60,124 bases of DNA from an uncultured Opitutales bacterium (GCA_944389195.1 CALXLM010000042.1:1-60124); one strand, 5' to 3'; shown: positions 38,451-47,771, counted from the first letter of the stretch. The notes: a model not told the origin generated them from the letters alone. Translations and numbers: made by a program.

Positions 38451-39626
38451 TTACTTTGACGAAACCGCCGCCTTAAGCTGGGCAGATTTGTCCGTGCGCT
38501 CCCAAGGCAGGTCGGCCTTTGTGAAATGCCCGTAATTTGTGGTTTTCTTGTAAATAGGACGCAAAAGGTCGAGCTGTTTTACGATATCGGCCGGCTTAAA
38601 GCTAAACACTTTGCGGACCGCTTTTTCTATTTCCGCCTCCGGAATTTTTCCGGTTCCGAAGGTTTCGATTGCTATGCTCAACGGCTGCGGATAGCCTATT
38701 GCGTAAGCCACTTGTATTTCGCACTTGTCGGCAAGCTTTGCCGCAACTATGTTTTTTGCAACCCAGCGGCACATATAAGCCGCCGAACGGTCAACTTTGC
38801 TCGGATCCTTTCCGGAAAACGCCCCGCCGCCGTGGCGCCCGTAGCCGCCGTACGAATCGACTATAATTTTGCGCCCCGTGAGGCCGGAATCGCCCTGCGG
38901 ACCCCCGACAACAAAATTGCCCGTCGGATTTACTAAAAATTTTGTGCTTTTTCTCAAAAGCTTCTTCGGAAGAACTTTTTTTACGACCTTTTCGACTATA
39001 TAGTCTTTTATGGTTTTATGCGAAACACCCGCCGCATGCTGCGTGGACACTACGACATTTTCTATATATGCCGGCTTTCCGTTTTCATACGCCACCGCCA
39101 CCTGGCTTTTGCAGTCGGGGCGGAGCCATTTGGGGCCCTTGCCGCTTTTGCGCTGTTTGGCAAGCTCCATTAGAATCCTGTGGGCGAACATAATCGCGGC
39201 CGGCATGTACTCCGGAGTTTCGTTTGTTGCGTATCCGAATATGATGCCCTGGTCGCCGGCTCCCTGTTCCGCCGTCTCCTTGCCCTTGGCCTTGCGCGCG
39301 TCCACTCCCTGCGCTATGTCGAGCGACTGCTTCGTAAGCAAATTGGACACGAATATTTTGTCGGCGTGGAAAATATCGTCTTCGTTGGTGTATCCTATTT
39401 CCTTGACGGCCTTGCGGACTATCTTTTCGTAGTCGAGGTTCGCTTTCGTCGTAATTTCGCCGGCTATCACAACGCAATTGCTTTTTACGAGCGTCTCACA
39501 GGCTACGCGGCTGAATTTATCCTGTTCGAGGCAGGCGTCGAGAATGCTGTCGGATATGTAGTCGGCTACTTTGTCGGGATGGCCTTCGCCGACCGATTCA
39601 GATGAAAACACATAGTTGTCTGTCAT
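38451..39626 (-). CDS. metK: S-adenosylmethionine synthetase
   Basis: 391 residues. Family motifs include [17 protein letters not shown] near the start, [12 protein letters not shown] (ATP binding), and [17 protein letters not shown] with the following Gly/His-rich loop. It makes S-adenosylmethionine from methionine and ATP. It lies between proS and ahcY. The start has an AT-rich leader with no Shine-Dalgarno sequence, and no SAM riboswitch was recognised in the 47-base gap before it. Confidence 0.95.
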   Translation of the reverse strand: MTDNYVFSSESVGEGHPDKVADYISDSILDACLEQDKFSRVACETLVKSNCVVIAGEITTKANLDYEKIVRKAVKEIGYTNEDDIFHADKIFVSNLLTKQSLDIAQGVDARKAKGKETAEQGAGDQGIIFGYATNETPEYMPAAIMFAHRILMELAKQRKSGKGPKWLRPDCKSQVAVAYENGKPAYIENVVVSTQHAAGVSHKTIKDYIVEKVVKKVLPKKLLRKSTKFLVNPTGNFVVGGPQGDSGLTGRKIIVDSYGGYGRHGGGAFSGKDPSKVDRSAAYMCRWVAKNIVAAKLADKCEIQVAYAIGYPQPLSIAIETFGTGKIPEAEIEKAVRKVFSFKPADIVKQLDLLRPIYKKTTNYGHFTKADLPWERTDKSAQLKAAVSSK

Positions 39627-39673
39627 AAAATTAAAAGAGTAATTTTGTTGGTGCTATGGTCAAGTAAATTCGC

Positions 39674-41191
39674 TTAATAGGATTTTGCGAATATGGCACG
39701 ATATTTGGCAGGCCGCCCCGTGAAGATGCAATTTCCGTCGGGCTCCCCGCCGTCGAGCGGTATGCACCTTACCGTCACGCGCAAATCCGCGCGCAGCGCG
39801 TCCTCAACCTCGGCGCTGCCGTCATAGTTTGCGACCGCAAAACCTCCGTGTATTTCGGGCTTCTTCGCGTTTTTAGGCGTGAAATAGGCGTAAAAATCTT
39901 CTTTTGAACGCATTTCGACGGTGTTTTCGTCGCGGTATTTTTTTGCGCGCAAGAAAAGGTTTTCCTGTATAGACTGCAACAAAGCGCCGATGTTTTCGAT
40001 AAATTCGGCGCAGGGCATTGATTTTTTCTCCCCTGTGTCTCTGCGCGCCACGAAAAGGGAACCGGAAGCGATGTCGCGCGGCCCTACTTCCACGCGCAAA
40101 GGAACGCCCTTTTTAATCCAGCTCCAGACTTTCTCCCCGCCGCGCAGATCCCTTGAGTCAACCGAAACCCTTACGGGCACCCCGCAATAGCTTGCCGACT
40201 CTATTTTGCTTTTCAACTTGGCGCAATATTCGAGAACGTTTGAGCGCTCGCAATCCTTGTGTATCACAGGAAGCACGACAACATGCAAAGGCGCCAATCT
40301 CGGCGGAAGCACAAGCCCGTCGTCGTCGGAATGGGTCATCACCATGCCGCCGATAAGGCGCGTAGAAACGCCCCAGCTTGTTGTCCACGCGTATTCTTGG
40401 GTTCCCGCCTCGGAAAGGTATTTTATGTTGCTGGCCTTTGAAAAATTTTGTCCGAGAAAATGCGAAGTTCCCGCCTGAAGCGCCTTTCTGTCCTGCATCA
40501 TGGCTTCAATGCAATATGTATCCACAGCCCCCGGGAATTTTTCGCCCTCCGTTTTTCTTCCGCACACGACCGGCATCGCCATAAAATCTTGCGCAAACGT
40601 TTCGTACACGCGCAGCATTTTTAGAGTTTCCTCTTCGGCCTCCCCTTTGGTAGCGTGCGCGGTATGCCCCTCTTGCCACAAAAATTCGGCGGTGCGAAGA
40701 AACAGGCGCGTGCGCATCTCCCACCTGACGACGTTGGCCCACTGGTTGATTAAAACGGGAAGATCGCGGTACGACTGAACCCACCTTGAATACATTTCGC
40801 CTATAATGGTTTCGGAAGTCGGGCGCACAATGAGCGGCTCCTCGAGCGGCGAAGCCGGAACAAGCCTGCCGTCGCTGCCGAGCTCGAGGCGCGAATGGGT
40901 GACGACCGCGCATTCCTTTGCGAAGCCCTCCACATGTTCGGCTTCCTTCTCGAGATAGCTTACGGGTATAAAAAGCGGAAAGTAGGCGTTCGTATGGCCG
41001 GTATCCTTAAACATTTTATCGAGGCCCGCCTGCATGTTCTCCCAAAGCGAATACCCCCAAGGCTTTATTACCATGCAGCCGCGGACAGGGCTGTTTTCTG
41101 CCAGATCCGCCGCCTTTATTACCTGCTGGTACCATTCAGGATAGTCTTGTTCGCGCGTCGGCTCTATGGCCGTTCTTTTTTCCTTTGCCAT
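39674..41191 (-). CDS. proS: Prolyl-tRNA synthetase, archaeal/eukaryotic type
   Basis: About 505 residues from ATG at 41191; the in-frame extension upstream has no homologous character. Class II motifs are visible: VRPTSETIIGEMYSRWVQSY (motif 2 region), RTAEFLWQEGHTAHAT and GVSTRLIGGMVMTHSDD (motif 3). The length, the absence of an editing (INS) insertion between motifs 2 and 3, and the extended C-terminus ending in KSY mark the archaeal/eukaryotic (type 3) ProRS, which is patchily present in bacteria. It charges tRNA-Pro in the cytoplasm. Confidence 0.92.
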   Translation of the reverse strand: MAKEKRTAIEPTREQDYPEWYQQVIKAADLAENSPVRGCMVIKPWGYSLWENMQAGLDKMFKDTGHTNAYFPLFIPVSYLEKEAEHVEGFAKECAVVTHSRLELGSDGRLVPASPLEEPLIVRPTSETIIGEMYSRWVQSYRDLPVLINQWANVVRWEMRTRLFLRTAEFLWQEGHTAHATKGEAEEETLKMLRVYETFAQDFMAMPVVCGRKTEGEKFPGAVDTYCIEAMMQDRKALQAGTSHFLGQNFSKASNIKYLSEAGTQEYAWTTSWGVSTRLIGGMVMTHSDDDGLVLPPRLAPLHVVVLPVIHKDCERSNVLEYCAKLKSKIESASYCGVPVRVSVDSRDLRGGEKVWSWIKKGVPLRVEVGPRDIASGSLFVARRDTGEKKSMPCAEFIENIGALLQSIQENLFLRAKKYRDENTVEMRSKEDFYAYFTPKNAKKPEIHGGFAVANYDGSAEVEDALRADLRVTVRCIPLDGGEPDGNCIFTGRPAKYRAIFAKSY

Positions 41192-41393
41192 AATTTTTAA
41201 TACTATTAAGCGTAAAATTCTGCCCCTTACGCGTCGCGACTTCAAGACTAATCTGCGCAAAAAAATTAGCCAAAAAACGCAAATCACCTATACCCCAAAA
41301 TTTCACAACAGCACGCGAAATCCCCCGCAAAAAAAAGATGCCGCCGTGGTAAAACCGCGACGACACCCAACACACATGAGAAAAAATTTACTT

Positions 41394-41413
41394 TTTATTG
41401 TCCGGACAATAAA
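41394..41413. promoter_or_regulatory. 20-base perfect palindrome, operator candidate for dinB or proS
   Basis: The core ATTGTCCGGACAAT extends to 20 bases of perfect dyad symmetry. It lies 105 bases before dinB and about 200 before proS on the opposite strand. dinB is often LexA-controlled, so a repressor site is a reasonable guess, but the LexA motif of this lineage is not known to me. Confidence 0.45.
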
Positions 41414-41483
41414 GACGGCGCGGCCAAATATGTCAATATTTTTTTTGAGAAATTTTTTTACAAACAATAATTTATTTTCTTTA

Positions 41484-41489
41484 TATAAT
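41484..41489 (+). promoter_or_regulatory. -10 box of dinB
   Basis: Perfect TATAAT, 28 bases before the dinB ATG. No -35 hexamer matches at 16-18 bases, which suggests a weak or activator-dependent promoter. Confidence 0.4.
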
Positions 41490-41517
41490 CGCCGCAGCGT
41501 ACAAAAATACAAATATT

Positions 41518-42714
41518 ATGCCTTCGGACAGGACAATTCTGCATTGCGATCTAAACGGATTCTTTGCCGCCGTCGAGGCTCTTTCGCATCCCGAGATAGG
41601 GAACCGCCCGATGGCGGTGTCGGGCAATCCGCGCACGCGCCACGGGGTCATACTTGCAAAAAACGAGGCTGCAAAAAGGTTTGGGGTTTCCACCGGGGAA
41701 TCGATATTTCAGGCAAAAAAAAAATGCCCCGATTTGATACTGCTGGAACCGCACCATGAAAAATACGAGGAGTATTCGAAAAAGGTAAACGCCATATACG
41801 CGCGCTATACCGATCTGGTCGAGCCTTTCGGCATAGACGAATCTTGGCTCGATGTCACAGCCGGATTGTCGCTTTTCGGTTCCGGCGTCGAAATTGCCGA
41901 CAAACTGCGCGCCGCCGTAAAATCCGAACTCGGCCTTACGATATCGGTCGGGGTCTCATTCAACAAAATTTTTGCAAAACTTGGAAGCGACTATAAAAAA
42001 CCAGACGCCACAACCCTTTTCGGGCGCGAACAGGTTGAAAGCATAATCCATAAACTCCCCGTGCGCGACATGCTTTATGTCGGGCGATCCACGGCAGAAG
42101 TCCTGCGCCGAATGGGCATAACGACCATCGGCGAGTTGGCCCGCGCCGACATCGCCCTAATATCGAGAAGATTCGGCAATACGGGAAGGATGCTTGTGGC
42201 CGCCGCGCGCGGAGAGGACGATTCCCCCGTAGCACGGGCGGGCGAAACGGAGGAGTCAAAATCGGTGGGGAACTCCGTCACTTTCAAGCGCGACCTTATC
42301 GGGAGGGCCGATATTCGCGCCGGATTGGAAATTGTAGCCGAAAAAGTATCAATGAGGCTCAAAAGCGAAGGCCTAAAGTGCCGCACTGTGCACGCGGTTA
42401 TAAAAGGTGCTGATTTTTCATACATGACGCGCCAGACATCATTGGAGAATCCGACAAACTCGCGCAGGGTTTTGATAAGTGCGGCAATGAAACTGGTGTC
42501 GGCAAATTGGGACTTGAAATCGCCCGTAAGAATGTTGGGCGTAACGGGATCGTCGCTTGTCGGCGAAGACCAATATGTGCAGGGAGAACTGTTCGGAGGC
42601 GAAAATGAATCCTCCGGCAGGTCGGAAAAAGCCGAAGATGCGTTTTTCAGGGTACGCGAACGTTTCGGAAAGGACTCAATACGTTTCGGGTCGTCGCTCG
42701 AATGCGACATATAA
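41518..42714 (+). CDS. dinB: DNA polymerase IV (Y-family)
   Basis: 398 residues. The palm has CDLNGFFAAVEA with Asp11 and FGIDESWLDVTA with the catalytic Asp107-Glu108 pair. Helix-hairpin-helix motifs lie in the thumb (about 180-235), and the little-finger domain follows. Near the C-terminus QGELFGGE may be a beta-clamp-binding element (QxxLF). It carries out error-prone translesion synthesis. The unusual Asn in the first metal motif (DLN rather than DMD) is worth noting but still leaves the main metal ligands. Confidence 0.92.
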   Translation: MPSDRTILHCDLNGFFAAVEALSHPEIGNRPMAVSGNPRTRHGVILAKNEAAKRFGVSTGESIFQAKKKCPDLILLEPHHEKYEEYSKKVNAIYARYTDLVEPFGIDESWLDVTAGLSLFGSGVEIADKLRAAVKSELGLTISVGVSFNKIFAKLGSDYKKPDATTLFGREQVESIIHKLPVRDMLYVGRSTAEVLRRMGITTIGELARADIALISRRFGNTGRMLVAAARGEDDSPVARAGETEESKSVGNSVTFKRDLIGRADIRAGLEIVAEKVSMRLKSEGLKCRTVHAVIKGADFSYMTRQTSLENPTNSRRVLISAAMKLVSANWDLKSPVRMLGVTGSSLVGEDQYVQGELFGGENESSGRSEKAEDAFFRVRERFGKDSIRFGSSLECDI

Positions 42715-42721
42715 CCGCGAG

Positions 42722-42742
42722 GAAAATGTATTGGCGAATACA
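42722..42742 (-). terminator. Weak hairpin after hemB
   Basis: TGTATT/AATACA with a four-base loop, followed on the minus strand by TTTTCC. A modest terminator between the convergent dinB and hemB genes. Confidence 0.35.
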
Positions 42743-42761
42743 GCGCGCATAGCCGCAGAAA

Positions 42762-43772
42762 TCACTTCGCCAGAAAGTCGGCAAAATATGTCAGAATCAT
42801 ATCCGCCCCGGCGCGCTTTATGGATACGATGGATTCAGCCGCCGCACGTTCCAAACTTATCCACCCGTTTTTAGCCGCGGCAACAATCATTGAATATTCG
42901 CCTGAAACCTGGTATGCGGCTATCGGAAGCGACGTGTTTTCCCTGACCTTCGCCACAATGTCGAGGTAGTACCCGGCGGGCTTTAGCATAATTACGTCGG
43001 CGCCCTCGTCCTCGTCGAGAGCAGCCTCCTTCAGAGCCTCCCTGGAGTTTGCCGGGTTGAGCTGGTAGCCCTTTTTATCGAGATATTTTGCGCCTCTTTT
43101 CCCCCCCTTCGGAGCAGAGCCGATGGCGTCCCGGAAAGGCCCGTAAAAGGCGGACGCATATTTTGCGCTGTACGCCATTATGGCGGTATTCTGCAAATCG
43201 CACTCGTCGAGAACCTCCCTTATCGCGCCTACTCTGCCGTCCATCATATCGCTCGGCGCCACAAAATCTGCGCCGGCCTGCGCGGCCGCAAGCGACATTC
43301 CGCACAAAACCTCCACGGTTTCGTCGTTGAGAATCCATGAGCCCGATTTGTCGAGAATGCCGTCGTGCCCGTGCGTGGTGTAGGGGTCGAGGGCCACGTC
43401 CGCGACTACAACCATTTCGGGGAAGCGCCTCTTTACGGCGGATATCGCGCGGTTTGCCAGAGACTTCGGGTTTAAAGCCTCGTCCGCGCGAATGCTTTTC
43501 TTGGAGTTTTCTACAAGGGGAAACGGCGCAATCGCCATAACGCCGCGCTTCGACAACGAATCGCAAAGCCTTAAAAGCGAGTCCACCGTGTGGCGGAAGA
43601 CGCCCGGCATGTACGATATCTCGTCGGCGCCGTTTCTGCCCTCTTTCAGAAAAACTGGCAGGATCAAATCAGAGGGCAAAACCCTGTTTTCCTCGCAAAG
43701 CGACAATACGGAATCGTTTTTCCGCAGGCGCCGCGGACGTCTTTTTATATCGAGCTTGAAATTTTCGTTCAT
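42762..43772 (-). CDS. hemB: Delta-aminolevulinic acid dehydratase (porphobilinogen synthase)
   Basis: 336 residues. The two active-site lysines are Lys204 (MAYSAKYASAFYG) and Lys264 (MLKPAGYYLD). The metal-loop region reads DVALDPYTTHGHDG, with aspartates instead of the cysteines of zinc enzymes, so this is the magnesium-type HemB. It condenses two aminolevulinates to porphobilinogen in haem and cobalamin synthesis. The gene is convergent with dinB and divergent from cysS. No other haem genes are nearby. Confidence 0.93.
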   Translation of the reverse strand: MNENFKLDIKRRPRRLRKNDSVLSLCEENRVLPSDLILPVFLKEGRNGADEISYMPGVFRHTVDSLLRLCDSLSKRGVMAIAPFPLVENSKKSIRADEALNPKSLANRAISAVKRRFPEMVVVADVALDPYTTHGHDGILDKSGSWILNDETVEVLCGMSLAAAQAGADFVAPSDMMDGRVGAIREVLDECDLQNTAIMAYSAKYASAFYGPFRDAIGSAPKGGKRGAKYLDKKGYQLNPANSREALKEAALDEDEGADVIMLKPAGYYLDIVAKVRENTSLPIAAYQVSGEYSMIVAAAKNGWISLERAAAESIVSIKRAGADMILTYFADFLAK

Positions 43773-43814
43773 TGTGGTTTGATATGAACCCGTCGAAAAA
43801 AAATCGCAACAAAA

Positions 43815-45239
43815 ATGAGCGTATCAATATACAACACCCTAACACGACAAAAAGAAGCCCTTGTGCCCGAAACCGACACGTTCAGGATGTATTGTTGCGG
43901 CCCGACAGTGTACGGACCCGCGCATATCGGCAATTTCAGAACCTTTCTGGTGCAGGACGCCCTGCGGCGCACTCTCGAATGTTCCGGCGTAAAGGTCGCG
44001 CACGTACGCAACATAACCGACGTTGACGACAAAACCATACGCGAAAGCCGCAAGCTCGGCATTCCGCTCGCGGAATTCACAAAGAAATGGGAGGACAAAT
44101 TCCATCTCGACTGCGACCGCCTAAACATGCTCAGGCCAACCGTCGAACCGCGCGCCACCGAACATATCGCCGAACAGCTCGACATGGTTTCAAAGCTGGT
44201 CGAAAACGGACACGCATATGCGGCAAAAGACGGAAGCGTCTATTTTAAAATATCGTCGTTCGAAAACTACGGCAAGCTTTCCGGAATAGACCGCGAGCAC
44301 ATGGCAACGCAGGCCCTAAATTCGGCGGGGGAGGCAAACGTAGCCGACGAATACGAAAGGGAAAACGTGTCGGACTTCGCGCTCTGGAAGGGAAGAAAGC
44401 CGGAGGACGGCGAAAACTTCTGGAAATCGCCCTGGGGAGAGGGGCGCCCCGGCTGGCACATAGAGTGTTCGGCCATGTCGAAAAAATATCTCGGCGACAC
44501 TTTCGACCTGCACGGCGGCGGGATAGACCTGTGCTTTCCCCACCACGAAAACGAAATTGCCCAAAGCGAATCAGCCACGGGGAAGTCGCCCTGCGTCCGA
44601 TATTGGTTCCACAGCGCCCACCTTATGGTGGAGGGGCAAAAAATGTCGAAAAGCCTCGGAAACCTGTACACTCTTGACGACCTTTTAAAGCGTGGGTACA
44701 CATGCGCCCAGATAAGGTACGCCCTGCTTTCCGGGCACTACCGACAGCAGCTGAATTTTACTTTCAAGGGCTTGGACGACGCAAAAAGCGCCCTTGCAAA
44801 ACTTTCAAAAGGTATCGGCGGCGCGCTCGAACGAGCGGGCATGGATTTTGGCGATTTCCAAAAAGAGGCCGTATCGCCGCTCGGCAGGTTCGGCGGAACA
44901 ATATTTGAACCCGCATGGAACGCGCTGTGCGACGACCTCAACATTCCGCGCGCGCTCGGGGAAATATTCGCCGCCCTGCCGAAGCTTGACGGAAACCGCC
45001 GCGACATATCCGCGCTCGGCTCGCTTATGTACGCGCTGGGAATCGATTTGGGTGGGGAGCCCCAAGCCTACGAAACCGAAGCTGACGTTCCGGAAGAGGT
45101 GTCCAAGCTTGCGCAGATGCGGTGGGAAGCGAAAAAGAACAGGGATTTTGCAAGCGCCGACGAACTGCGCAAGCGCGTGTCAGAACTCGGCTGGACCATT
45201 CTCGACGGCAAGGACGGATTTAAAATTAAAAAAAGCTGA
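43815..45239 (+). CDS. cysS: Cysteinyl-tRNA synthetase
   Basis: 474 residues. Zinc ligand Cys28 lies in CCGPTVYG, the HIGN class I signature is at 37-40, GWHIECSAMS and HGGGIDLCFPHHENE hold further zinc/active-site residues, and KMSKSLGN is near residue 276. It charges tRNA-Cys. The stop is followed five bases later by ispH, so the two are probably cotranscribed. Confidence 0.95.
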   Translation: MSVSIYNTLTRQKEALVPETDTFRMYCCGPTVYGPAHIGNFRTFLVQDALRRTLECSGVKVAHVRNITDVDDKTIRESRKLGIPLAEFTKKWEDKFHLDCDRLNMLRPTVEPRATEHIAEQLDMVSKLVENGHAYAAKDGSVYFKISSFENYGKLSGIDREHMATQALNSAGEANVADEYERENVSDFALWKGRKPEDGENFWKSPWGEGRPGWHIECSAMSKKYLGDTFDLHGGGIDLCFPHHENEIAQSESATGKSPCVRYWFHSAHLMVEGQKMSKSLGNLYTLDDLLKRGYTCAQIRYALLSGHYRQQLNFTFKGLDDAKSALAKLSKGIGGALERAGMDFGDFQKEAVSPLGRFGGTIFEPAWNALCDDLNIPRALGEIFAALPKLDGNRRDISALGSLMYALGIDLGGEPQAYETEADVPEEVSKLAQMRWEAKKNRDFASADELRKRVSELGWTILDGKDGFKIKKS

Positions 45240-45244
45240 ACGAC

Positions 45245-46120
45245 ATGAAGGTAATACGTGCAAAAAGCGCCGGATTCTGCTTCGGAGTGGAGCGCGCAAT
45301 AGAAATCGCCACAACGTGCGCCGACGGCGGCAAGTGCAGGGTCTTTACCGACGGCCCCCTGATACACAATAGACAAGTGATGGAAAGGCTCACAAAAAAC
45401 GGCATTCTCGAAATAGGCGACTATAAAAGCGAATCTCCGATAGACGAACAGATAAAGGATGTGTCAAACGAAGACAGCGTGCTTGTATTTCGCGCGCACG
45501 GGGTATCTCCTGAAAGAAGAAAATACCTGCAAAGCCTCGGAATGCGCTGCAAAGACGCGACCTGCCCCGACGTGGGAAAAATCGCGGGCATAATAAAAAT
45601 GCACGCCAACAAAAACTTCACTACCGTCATAGTGGGCGATCCTGACCACCCGGAGGTTATAGGGCTTCTCGGCTATGCCGGCGGCAAGGGATACGTCGTC
45701 AAAGACAAAAATGCTATCGACGCCCTTCCACAAATAGACGGAGAAATATGCATGGTGTCGCAGTCAACGATGTTTACCGACGACTACCATGAAATCTCCG
45801 AATATTTTAAAAAACGCTTTCCGAACACGAAAGTGATAGACACAATCTGCGGGGCTACAAAAGAGCGGCAGAAAGACGTGAACGTGCTCGCCGAAAAGGG
45901 CGCAAAGGCGATTGTCGTAATAGGAGGCAAGCATTCCGCAAACACGGTAAAGCTGGCTATCATGGCGAAGCGCACCGGACTGCCGTGCTTTCATATTGAA
46001 ACGGTTGGGGAGCTCGACATCGAGGCCATAAAAAAATTCGACGTGGTGGGAGTGACCGCGGGGGCCTCAACCCCAGACTTTCTCATCGACGAAGTATGCA
46101 ACGTTCTCGAAAAACTGTAA
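45245..46120 (+). CDS. ispH: 4-hydroxy-3-methylbut-2-enyl diphosphate reductase
   Basis: 291 residues. The three iron-sulfur cluster cysteines are Cys12 (AGFCFGVERA), Cys107 (DATCPDVGK) and Cys202 (DTICGATKERQ), with substrate-binding RAHGVSPE and GDPDHPEV histidines. It carries out the last step of the non-mevalonate isoprenoid pathway, forming IPP and DMAPP. This shows that the organism uses the MEP pathway. It is separated from the pseudopilin operon by 59 bases without an obvious terminator. Confidence 0.95.
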   Translation: MKVIRAKSAGFCFGVERAIEIATTCADGGKCRVFTDGPLIHNRQVMERLTKNGILEIGDYKSESPIDEQIKDVSNEDSVLVFRAHGVSPERRKYLQSLGMRCKDATCPDVGKIAGIIKMHANKNFTTVIVGDPDHPEVIGLLGYAGGKGYVVKDKNAIDALPQIDGEICMVSQSTMFTDDYHEISEYFKKRFPNTKVIDTICGATKERQKDVNVLAEKGAKAIVVIGGKHSANTVKLAIMAKRTGLPCFHIETVGELDIEAIKKFDVVGVTAGASTPDFLIDEVCNVLEKL

Positions 46121-46179
46121 TTTTCTTGAAACAACAGCGCGCCAACGGCGTTAACAGTCAAAGACAGGAGAATCCCAAT

Positions 46180-46626
46180 ATGCCTTACCAAGCAAAAAAA
46201 CTGCCGACCCACGCGAGAAAACCGGCGCGCGGAGCGTTCACCCTGATGGAAGTTCTGCTTGCAATCGCAATGATATCAATGCTTGCGTTTCTTGTTGTCG
46301 GCAATCTCGAAAATTTTATGACAGGCGGCCAGACAAAAATCGCCCAGTCTATGGTCGGAGACTCTTTCGCCACGCCGATAATGTCCTTCAAGCTGTCAAT
46401 AGGCAGGTATCCCACTACCGAAGAGGGCCTAAAAGCGCTCATGGCCGCCCCCGAATCGCTTTCCGACAGGTGGAAGGGGCCGTATGTGCGCAACATACCG
46501 CTCGACCCGTGGGGAAATCCGTACCAATATAGGTTTCCGGCAGTCAAGAGCAAAGACGGCTACGACGTGTGGTCCAACGGCCCGGACGGGCAGCCCGATA
46601 CCGAAGACGACATCGGGAACTGGTAA
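46180..46626 (+). CDS. gspG: Type II secretion major pseudopilin GspG
   Basis: About 148 residues from ATG at 46180, chosen for an AGGAG box nine bases upstream. A basic leader ends in RGA, followed by FTLMEVLLAIAMISMLAFLVV with the +5 Glu. The C-terminus has the GspG layout (GRYPTTEEGLKAL, DPWGNPYQYRFP, calcium-site-like DGQPDTEDD). It assembles the short pseudopilus that pushes substrates through the outer membrane. The residue before the cleavage site is Ala rather than Gly. It is the first gene of a five-gene pseudopilin operon. Confidence 0.9.
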   Translation: MPYQAKKLPTHARKPARGAFTLMEVLLAIAMISMLAFLVVGNLENFMTGGQTKIAQSMVGDSFATPIMSFKLSIGRYPTTEEGLKALMAAPESLSDRWKGPYVRNIPLDPWGNPYQYRFPAVKSKDGYDVWSNGPDGQPDTEDDIGNW

Positions 46627-46641
46627 ACTAAAAGTCCGGCC

Positions 46642-47190
46642 ATGCTGAAATCGGCGCACGGGGCGTTCACTCTGATGGAAGTTCTGCTTGCAATCGCGCT
46701 GATAGCGGCGATGGCGGGCTTCGCCGCGATAGGCACGGCGGTGTTTTCGGAGCGCCCGCTTAAATCGCGCCCGCCCGACAGGGTTTTCCTTTCGGCTTTA
46801 AAGCTGGGCCAGTCGGAGGCGGCGGCAAAAGGCAGAAAGATGTCGCTCCGCTACGACGACGGGGCTTTCGTGATTGAAGACGCCTCAGACAAATCCATCG
46901 TGGCGAAAGTATGGCTTTCACCCGAAATAGAGGAGGCGGCAAAGGCGAAGCAGCAGGATATCGGGATAGAAATTCCGAAAGCCGACGTCGCGGTGAGCAT
47001 TGTCCCGCAATATCCCGAAGTCATAGGCTCAGTTTCCGTTGAATTCCCCGACGAAAACCTGGCGTGCATCGAAATATCGCCGGACGGAACCTGCACTCCG
47101 GCGAACGTTTCGTTTTCGCTCGGAGGCGAAGACCCGTTTACAATAGTCCTCGATCCGGTAAGCGCGGCGCAGCTTGAAATAAGGAAATGA
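46642..47190 (+). CDS. GspH-like minor pseudopilin
   Basis: 182 residues. Leader MLKSAHGA, then FTLMEVLLAIALIAAMAGF, then a beta-rich C-terminal region (KMSLRYDDGAFVIED, FSLGGEDPFTIVLDP) of GspH type. It is a minor pseudopilin of the pilus tip. Its first 13 prepilin codons are almost base-identical to those of gspG (see findings). It follows gspG by 15 bases, and its stop overlaps the start of the next gene. Confidence 0.7.
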   Translation: MLKSAHGAFTLMEVLLAIALIAAMAGFAAIGTAVFSERPLKSRPPDRVFLSALKLGQSEAAAKGRKMSLRYDDGAFVIEDASDKSIVAKVWLSPEIEEAAKAKQQDIGIEIPKADVAVSIVPQYPEVIGSVSVEFPDENLACIEISPDGTCTPANVSFSLGGEDPFTIVLDPVSAAQLEIRK

Positions 47191-47771
47191 GACGTTTAAA
47201 CGCATTGCAGCCAAATCCGCGCCACGAAGTGAAAGCCAATGCCTTCCGGCTTTCGCCCGCATGCGGCGCCTGCGCAAAAACCAGCAACTCCGAAGTTCCG
47301 GAAACGCGCCGAGCTATTATAAGATACCGAAAATCGTTCACTCTTATCGAGTCGGTACTGGCCCTCGCATTGTTTTCCATGGCGGCCGTCGCCATATCAA
47401 ACGTCTGCTGCAACTGCATATTCGCCCTCGACATGGCCGACAAATCGCCGATCGACGACGCCGTCAAAGAGCAAATCACGTCGGCCGTGCTCAAAATATC
47501 CAACTACGACGAGCTCGACGACGGAGTGGAAGTCGACGGCCTCGACGGCAAGACCTACAAAGTGTACGGATACGCCGAACCCACTCAAATATTGGACTTG
47601 TTCGAACTCGAAATTGTCTGCCAGCGTGAAAACGACGAATTCAGGACAAAACTGTTCGTGCACAGGACAAACACCTCATGGTACGAAAACCTCAGCGACC
47701 GCGACGAAATTATAGAAGACAGAACCGAGCTTCTTGAAGACAGGAGGCGCGAATGGAGCCCGCCGCAATGA
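47187..47771 (+). CDS. GspI-like minor pseudopilin with long leader
   Basis: 194 residues if translation begins at the ATG overlapping the gspH stop. The prepilin segment KSFTLIESVLALALFSMAAVA does not appear until residue 49, whereas prepilin leaders normally have 6-25 residues. The residue at -1 is Ser. Downstream, the short acidic domain fits GspI. Either the leader is truly long, or a later non-ATG start is used. The hydrophobic helix and the order in the operon support the GspI role. Confidence 0.6.
   Translation: MRRLNALQPNPRHEVKANAFRLSPACGACAKTSNSEVPETRRAIIRYRKSFTLIESVLALALFSMAAVAISNVCCNCIFALDMADKSPIDDAVKEQITSAVLKISNYDELDDGVEVDGLDGKTYKVYGYAEPTQILDLFELEIVCQRENDEFRTKLFVHRTNTSWYENLSDRDEIIEDRTELLEDRRREWSPPQ

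Larger units (their letters stand above)
41192..41517. other. Divergent intergenic region proS/dinB
   Basis: 326 AT-rich bases. They contain a 20-base perfect palindrome (41394-41413) and, 70 bases further, a consensus TATAAT (41484-41489) with no good -35, which would be the dinB promoter. No RNA gene is visible. Confidence 0.5.

Noticed and set aside
47272-47340. Second, independent gene before the FTLIES motif
   Set aside because: The frame is continuous from the ATG at 47187 and the segment is too short to be separate. It is better explained as a long leader or late start.
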